Assembly (NCBI GenBank): GCA_035531755.1
Contig: DATKSK010000007.1
Span: 1-64,000, forward strand
DNA from: Acidimicrobiales bacterium
GTDB lineage: Bacteria > Actinomycetota > Acidimicrobiia > Acidimicrobiales > UBA8190
Length of the DNA: 64,000 bases
Direction of reading: 5' to 3'
Positions 59,256 through 64,000 of this stretch are shown here, piece by piece. The notes beneath the pieces were generated by a model. The model was not told the DNA's origin. It saw only the letters and a program-made list of their open reading frames with translations, and did not search any database. The translations under genes were made by a program, and so were the position numbers. The first letter of the stretch is position 1. Every line of letters begins with the position of its first letter.

Positions 59256-60422
59256 GTGGGCACGCCTCGCACCGACCGCTCCCCCGGCGCCCGCACCACC
59301 GTCGTCGGAGCGGCGGGCGTGGTGGCGGCCGACGGGCTGCTCGCCCGGGCCGAGGTGGTGGTGGAGGGCGGCGTCATCACCGACGTCCGTCCCGCCCGGG
59401 GCGCCGTGCCCGACGTCGTGCTCGCCCCGGGCTTCGTCGACCTCCAGGTGAACGGGATCGGCCCCGTCGACGTGGCCACGGCGTCGGGCCCCGACTGGGC
59501 CGCCCTCGACGCCGCCCTGCTGGCCCAGGGGGTCACCACCTGGTGCCCCACCCTCACCTCGGCGCCGCGCGCCGCCCTCGAGGACTCGCTGGCCCGGGTG
59601 GCCGCGGCGCGGCGGCGCCCCGCGGCGCGACGGCCCGACATCGCCGGGGCGCACCTGGAGGGACCCTTCCTGGCGCTCCCCGGCGCCCACCGCCCCGACT
59701 GCGTGCAGCGCGACGTGGACCTGCCGTGGCTCGAGCACCTCGGAGGCCTGGTGCGCGTCCTCACCCTGGCGCCCGAGCTCCCCGGCGCCGCCGCCGCCAT
59801 CGCCCGGCTCAGCGCGCGGGGGGTGCTGGTGGCCCTGGGCCACTCGGCCTGCGACGCCGAGGTGGCGCTCGAGGCCGCCGCCGCCGGGGCACGCCTGGTG
59901 ACGCACCTCGGCAACGCCATGGGCCCGTCCACCCCGCGCGCCCCGGGCCTCGTCGGCGCCGCGCTCGCCGACGAGCGGCTGACCGTGTCGCTCATCGCCG
60001 ATCTGGTGCACTCGCACCCCGTGTTCGTGCGGGCCGCGTTCGCCGCCAAGGGGGCCGGCGGCGTCGCCCTCGTCACCGATGCGGTGGCCGCCACCGCGGG
60101 GACGGGACAGCCGCCCCGCCTCCCCGACGGGAGGCTGGCGGGATCGGTCCTCACCGTGCCGCGGGCGGTGTCGAACGTCGTGCACCACGGCGCCGCCACC
60201 CTGGCCGACGCGGTGGCCTCGGCCAGCACCACGCCGGCCCGGCTGCTCGGGCTGGGCGACCGCGGCGTCATCGCCCCCGGCCGCCGAGCCGACCTGGTGG
60301 CGCTGGCGCCGGGCCCCCCGGGGCGCGCCGGAGGTGGAGGACACGGCGGGGGTGGGGACGTCGGGCCCTGGACGGTGTCGTCGGTGTGGGTGGCCGGGGT
60401 CCGGGCCTGGCCGCCGCGGTAG
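59256..60422 (+). CDS. nagA: N-acetylglucosamine-6-phosphate deacetylase
   Basis: The 388-residue protein has the NagA layout: VLAPGFVDLQVNG, the metal glutamate in GAHLEGPFL, histidines in LGHSACD and VTHLGNAM, and the catalytic aspartate in LVTDAVAA. It removes the acetyl group from GlcNAc-6-phosphate in amino-sugar recycling. An in-frame GTG upstream is rejected because GTG 59256 follows the palindromic -10. A Gly-rich insert (GRAGGGGHGGGG) lies near the C-terminus. nagB is not in the window. Confidence 0.88.
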   Translation: MGTPRTDRSPGARTTVVGAAGVVAADGLLARAEVVVEGGVITDVRPARGAVPDVVLAPGFVDLQVNGIGPVDVATASGPDWAALDAALLAQGVTTWCPTLTSAPRAALEDSLARVAAARRRPAARRPDIAGAHLEGPFLALPGAHRPDCVQRDVDLPWLEHLGGLVRVLTLAPELPGAAAAIARLSARGVLVALGHSACDAEVALEAAAAGARLVTHLGNAMGPSTPRAPGLVGAALADERLTVSLIADLVHSHPVFVRAAFAAKGAGGVALVTDAVAATAGTGQPPRLPDGRLAGSVLTVPRAVSNVVHHGAATLADAVASASTTPARLLGLGDRGVIAPGRRADLVALAPGPPGRAGGGGHGGGGDVGPWTVSSVWVAGVRAWPPR

Positions 60423-60438
60423 CGGCCGGAACCGACGA

Positions 60439-60444
60439 TAGGGT
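60439..60444 (+). promoter_or_regulatory. -10 element of the FIST gene
   Basis: TAGGGT ends eight bases before ATG 60453, without a Shine-Dalgarno sequence; a leaderless or near-leaderless start is likely. Confidence 0.45.
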
Positions 60445-60452
60445 CGGCACCG

Positions 60453-61637
60453 ATGCCCTTCGCGGCCGCCATGAGCGAGCACCCGCTCACGGCCCACGCC
60501 GTCGGGGAGGTCGCCGGCGAGGTGCTCGAGCGCATCGGCGAGCGCCCCGACCTCGCCGTGCTCTTCGTCACGCCACCGCACGCCGGCGCTCTCGAGGACG
60601 CCATGCGCACCGTCGAGGAGGTCCTGCATCCCCTGGTGGCGCTGGGCGGCGCGGCCCAGTCCGTGCTGGGGCCGCATCGCGAGGTGGAGCAGGGGGCCGC
60701 CGTGACCCTGTTCGCCGGGCACACCGGGCCCCTGGTGCCGGTGGTGCTCGACGCCGTGCCGGACGGCCCCGACGACGGCCTGGTGCTGCGCGGCTGGCCG
60801 GGCGAGACCCCGTTCGCGCCGCAGGCGCTCGTGCTGGTGGCCGACCCCTACAGCTTCCCGGCGGAGGCCTTCCTGCGGTGGGCCGACACCCACCATCCCG
60901 GGCTGCCCGTGGTGGGCGGCATGGCCTCGGCGGCACGCGGCCCCGGCGGCAACCGCATCGCCGTGGGCGGCCGCGTCCGCACCGCCGGCGCGGTGGGGGC
61001 GTTGATCGGCCCCGGGGCGACGGTGCAGACGGTGGTATCGCAGGGGTGCCGGCCCTTCGGCCACCCGCTCGTCGTGACGGCCGCCGAGCGCAACGTCATC
61101 GCCGAGCTCGCCGGGCGGCCCGCCATGGAGCGGCTGGTGGCCCAGGCCCACGACACGCTGTCCAAAGAGGAGGTGGCCCTCCTCGAGATGGGCGGGCTGC
61201 ACCTCGGTCGGGTCATCGACGAGCACAAGGCGCAGTTCGGTCCGGGAGACTTCCTCGTGCGCACCGTCGTCGGCGCCGACCGGTCGACGGGGGCCATCGC
61301 CGTCACCGACGTCGTGCCGGTGGGCACCACCGTGCAATTCCATCTGCGCGACGCCGCCAGCGCCGACGAGGACCTCCATGCGCTCATGGCCGACCGGCGC
61401 GCCGACGCCGCCCTGGTGTTCACCTGCAACGGCAGGGGGACCCGGTTGTTCGGCGAGCCACATCACGACGTGCGCGTGCTGGCCGAGCATCTCGGGGCCG
61501 TCCCCATGGCCGGCTTCTTCGCCGCCGGCGAGCTCGGGCCCGTCGGAGGCCGGAACTTCCTCCACGGGTTCACGGCATCGGTGGCGCTGCTGCGCGACGC
61601 AGGTGGCGCCCCCGCGCCCCCCGGGGCGCCCGTGTAG
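60453..61637 (+). CDS. FIST domain protein (putative ligand sensor)
   Basis: The 394-residue protein has a FIST_N domain (about 10-200: LFVTPPHAGALEDAMRTVEEVL, VVGGMASAARGPGGNRI) and a FIST_C domain (about 205-385: QGCRPFGHPLVVTAAERNVI, VFTCNGRGTRLFG, PMAGFFAAGELGPVGGRNFLHGFTAS). FIST domains are thought to sense small ligands, perhaps amino acids, and are often fused to signalling domains; here none is fused. It follows nagA closely and precedes tkt on the same strand. Confidence 0.82.
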   Translation: MPFAAAMSEHPLTAHAVGEVAGEVLERIGERPDLAVLFVTPPHAGALEDAMRTVEEVLHPLVALGGAAQSVLGPHREVEQGAAVTLFAGHTGPLVPVVLDAVPDGPDDGLVLRGWPGETPFAPQALVLVADPYSFPAEAFLRWADTHHPGLPVVGGMASAARGPGGNRIAVGGRVRTAGAVGALIGPGATVQTVVSQGCRPFGHPLVVTAAERNVIAELAGRPAMERLVAQAHDTLSKEEVALLEMGGLHLGRVIDEHKAQFGPGDFLVRTVVGADRSTGAIAVTDVVPVGTTVQFHLRDAASADEDLHALMADRRADAALVFTCNGRGTRLFGEPHHDVRVLAEHLGAVPMAGFFAAGELGPVGGRNFLHGFTASVALLRDAGGAPAPPGAPV

Positions 61638-61757
61638 GGCCCGCCCGCCACCCGCCGACCCCCTCCCCTGCCGATCCCGACGGATTCCGACCGGGGGCCC
61701 GCCGGCGGCACCCCCCGCCGGCGCGGCGATGACCGTCGGCATCACCGGAGGAGCGGG

Positions 61758-61763
61758 TAGGTT
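61758..61763 (+). promoter_or_regulatory. -10 element of tkt
   Basis: TAGGTT ends six bases before GTG 61770 with no Shine-Dalgarno sequence. Confidence 0.5.
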
Positions 61764-61769
61764 CTCACC

Positions 61770-63773
61770 GTGACCGACGCGACGCTCGAGCAGCTCGGGA
61801 TCAACGTCATCCGTGGTCTCGCCATGGATGCTCCCCAGAAGGCCGACTCCGGCCACCCGGGCACGGCCATGGCGCTGGCGCCACTGGCCCACGTGCTGTT
61901 CACACGCGTCATGCGCCACGACCCCGCCGAACCGCTGTGGCCCGACCGCGACCGCTTCATCCTGTCCAACGGCCACGCCTCGATCCTGCTCTACTCCATG
62001 CTGTACCTCACCGGGTACGGGCTCACCCTCGACGACATCCGACAGTTCCGCCAGTGTGGCAGCAAGACGCCGGGACACCCCGAGGTACACCTGACCTCGG
62101 GCGTCGAGGTCACCACCGGACCGCTCGGGCAGGGCGTGGGCAACGGCGTCGGCATGGGCATCGCCGAGCGGTGGCTGCGCGCCCGCTTCGGTCCCGAGGT
62201 CGTCGACCACCACACCTTCGTCATCTGCTCCGACGGCGATCTCATGGAGGGCATCAGCCACGAGGCGGCGTCACTGGCGGGGCACCTCGGCCTGGGCCGG
62301 CTCGTCTACGTCTACGACGACAATCACATCACCATCGACGGCCCCACCGAGCTCGCCTACGACGACGACGTCGTCGAGCGCTTCGAGGCCTACGGGTGGC
62401 ACGCCGAGAACGTGGGCGAGATCGCCAACGACACCGAGGCGCTCGAGGCCGCGCTGCGGCGGGCCATGGCCGTCGACGACAAGCCCTCCATCATCACGCT
62501 GCGCAGCCACATCGGATGGCCCTCGCCGCACAAGACCGACACCGCCGACGCCCATGGCAGCCCGCTCGGCGAGGAAGAGATCCGGGAGACCAAGGCGATC
62601 CTCGGCCTCCCCCCCGACGAGCAGTTCTGGGTCCCCGACGAGGTCGTCGGGCTCTACCGCCGCTGCCTGGCGCGCGGCGAGGACCTCCGCCGGGCGTGGC
62701 AGGCACGCTTCGACGCCTGGGACGGCGACAAGGCGGCCTGGGACGCCTGCCAGCGCGGCCGAGGGCTCGACGGGTGGGCCCACAAGCTCCCCGTCTTCGA
62801 GGCGGGGACGAGCATGGCCACGCGCGTCGCGGTGAACCGGTGCATCACGGCCACCGCCGACGTGGTGCCGGGGCTCGTGGCGGGCTCCGCCGACCTCACC
62901 GGCAACACCGGCATGAAGCTGAAGGACGGGGTCGAGCAGTCGGCCGGGAACCCGGGTGGGGCGCAGGTGCACTACGGCATCCGCGAGCACGCCATGGGCG
63001 CGGCGCTGACGGGCATGGCCCGCCACGGCGGGGTCCTGCCCGTGGGCGGGACCTTCTTCGTCTTCAGTGACTACATGCGGCCCTCGGTGCGGCTGGCGGC
63101 CCTGTCGGAGGCCCACGTCATCTACTCCTGGACCCATGACTCGGTCGGTCTCGGCGAGGACGGGCCCACCCACCAGCCCGTCGAACACCTCGCCGCGCTG
63201 CGGGCCATGCCCGGCCTGCGCGTGATCCGCCCCGCCGACGCCAACGAGTGCGCCCACGCCTGGCGCGTGGCGGTGGACGGCGAGGGCCCCACGGCCCTGG
63301 TGCTGTCGCGCCAGGCCGTCCCCGTGCTCGAGGGGACCGCCGAGGCCGTCGACGGCGTGGCGCGGGGTGGCTACGTCCTCGTCGACACGCCCGGTGACGC
63401 CGACATCGTGCTGATCGGCACCGGCTCAGAGGTCGCCGTGTGCGTCGGCGCGGCGCTCCTGCTCGCCGGCAAGGGTGCCGAGGGCGATGGCGGGCCGCCC
63501 GTGCGGGTCCGGGTGGTGTCGCTTCCCTCGTGGGACCTGTTCGCCGCGCAGGACGCCGACTACCGCGACGGGGTGCTGCCGCGCGGGCTCCCCCGTCTCG
63601 CCGTCGAGGCGGCGGTGTCGTTCGGTTGGGAGCGCTACGCCGACGACGTCGTCGCCATCGACCACTTCGGCGCGTCGGCCCCCGGCGCCGAGGTCCTGGC
63701 CAACTTCGGCTACACGCCGCAGAACGTGGCCGCCCGGGCGCGTGCCCTGCTCGCCCGTAGCCACGGTGCATGA
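61770..63773 (+). CDS. tkt: Transketolase
   Basis: The 667-residue protein has the thiamine-diphosphate signature GDLMEGISHEAASLAGHLGLGRLVYVYDDN, the substrate histidines in ADSGHPG and HLTSGVEVTTGPLGQGVGNGVGM, and the pyrimidine domain with THDSVGLGEDGPTHQPVEHL. It moves two-carbon units in the pentose phosphate pathway. GTG 61770 follows TAGGTT, suggesting a leaderless mRNA. A transaldolase gene starts 63 bases after its stop, the usual partner. Confidence 0.95.
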   Translation: MTDATLEQLGINVIRGLAMDAPQKADSGHPGTAMALAPLAHVLFTRVMRHDPAEPLWPDRDRFILSNGHASILLYSMLYLTGYGLTLDDIRQFRQCGSKTPGHPEVHLTSGVEVTTGPLGQGVGNGVGMGIAERWLRARFGPEVVDHHTFVICSDGDLMEGISHEAASLAGHLGLGRLVYVYDDNHITIDGPTELAYDDDVVERFEAYGWHAENVGEIANDTEALEAALRRAMAVDDKPSIITLRSHIGWPSPHKTDTADAHGSPLGEEEIRETKAILGLPPDEQFWVPDEVVGLYRRCLARGEDLRRAWQARFDAWDGDKAAWDACQRGRGLDGWAHKLPVFEAGTSMATRVAVNRCITATADVVPGLVAGSADLTGNTGMKLKDGVEQSAGNPGGAQVHYGIREHAMGAALTGMARHGGVLPVGGTFFVFSDYMRPSVRLAALSEAHVIYSWTHDSVGLGEDGPTHQPVEHLAALRAMPGLRVIRPADANECAHAWRVAVDGEGPTALVLSRQAVPVLEGTAEAVDGVARGGYVLVDTPGDADIVLIGTGSEVAVCVGAALLLAGKGAEGDGGPPVRVRVVSLPSWDLFAAQDADYRDGVLPRGLPRLAVEAAVSFGWERYADDVVAIDHFGASAPGAEVLANFGYTPQNVAARARALLARSHGA

Positions 63774-63836
63774 ACCGCTGACACCGACCGACGACCGGGC
63801 GCTCCGGCGCGACGCGCCCGGTGGGAAGGGAGCACC

Positions 63837-64000
63837 ATGACCAGGCTGCACGACCTCTACGAGCAGCAGGGCCAGAGCCCATGGCTCGACAACCTGCGAC
63901 GCGACTACCTGCGCGGCGGGCGGCTGGCCGAATTGGTGGGTGAGGGCATCCGGGGCGTGACGTCGAACCCCACGATCTTCGCCAAGGCCATCGAGGCCGG
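63837..64000 (+). CDS. tal: Transaldolase (partial)
   Basis: The 54 visible codons start [28 protein letters not shown] and reach [18 protein letters not shown], the start of the TalB/TalA fold (the SNPTIF segment is the family hallmark). It transfers dihydroxyacetone units in the pentose phosphate pathway, and its position directly after tkt fits. GGGAGC lies before ATG 63837. The window ends inside the gene. Confidence 0.9.
   Translation, partial: MTRLHDLYEQQGQSPWLDNLRRDYLRGGRLAELVGEGIRGVTSNPTIFAKAIEA

Noticed and set aside
59064-62261. 1065-codon minus-strand frame across nagA, the FIST gene and tkt
   Set aside because: Antisense shadow; the translation is His/Gly/Arg-rich without any fold, while the plus-strand genes show intact catalytic motifs.

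Overview
The window is GC-rich, gene-dense bacterial chromosome with no rRNA, tRNA, insertion sequence, prophage or CRISPR array that I could find. The gene content is actinobacterial: a complete Pup-proteasome set (arc/mpa, dop, pup, prcB, prcA, pafA) in the order known from mycobacteria beside tatC, a tatA/B gene and a helY-like helicase; LAXTG sorting signals; mycothiol-type enzymes (a PIG-L/Mca-like amidase and a DUF664 protein); a DUF4193 protein; and many genes whose start codon sits 6-11 nt after a TANNNT hexamer, as in leaderless actinobacterial transcripts. The split gcvPA/gcvPB and a double-length ThyX suggest a deep-branching class such as Acidimicrobiia, but that is inference.

Layout. 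1-7.1 kb: cell-surface proteins (a DUF3494 ice-binding-like protein and a large four-repeat protein with a neocarzinostatin-like domain, both with LAXTG anchors, plus a four-TIG secreted protein). 7.2-12.3 kb: a methyltransferase, a PIG-L deacetylase, then a sulfide/persulfide module (CstR-like repressor, thioredoxin, DUF302, rhodanese-persulfide dioxygenase, rhodanese, TauE exporter) around two CsoR/CstR-type operators. 12.4-15.3 kb: MMPL transporter and methyltransferase. 15.3-18.4 kb: an electron-transfer module (ferredoxin, NuoF-like flavoprotein, ferric-reductase-like haem protein, small membrane protein). 18.7-24.2 kb: cupin and alcohol dehydrogenase pair, secreted beta-propeller, gamma-carbonic-anhydrase-like protein, DUF2889. 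24.3-29.3 kb: MerR regulator and glycine cleavage genes gcvT-gcvPA-gcvPB (no gcvH). 29.3-35.1 kb: luciferase-like oxidoreductase, amidohydrolase, two small HTH regulators, and a ClpP locus in which an intact ClpP is divergent from an HTH regulator coupled to a ClpP paralogue lacking the whole catalytic triad. At 35177-35204 lies a 28-bp sequence with the architecture of a chromosomal dif site, which would place the replication terminus here.

35.3-43 kb: dienelactone hydrolase, mycothiol-type genes, HtrA protease, an RG-rich protein, Nudix, GNAT, DUF4193. 43.4-57 kb: ThyX, helY, tatC, tatA/B, lepB, pafA, prcA, prcB, pup, dop, arc: protein export and tagged protein degradation. 57-64 kb: trmI with small membrane proteins, a thioesterase and nagA divergent from one shared palindromic -10 element, a FIST sensor protein, and transketolase followed by transaldolase.

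Two window-wide patterns stand out. First, short tandem duplications (units 7-18 bp) recur at gene ends, several overlapping a stop codon. Second, TANNNT elements directly precede about twenty start codons that mostly lack a Shine-Dalgarno sequence.
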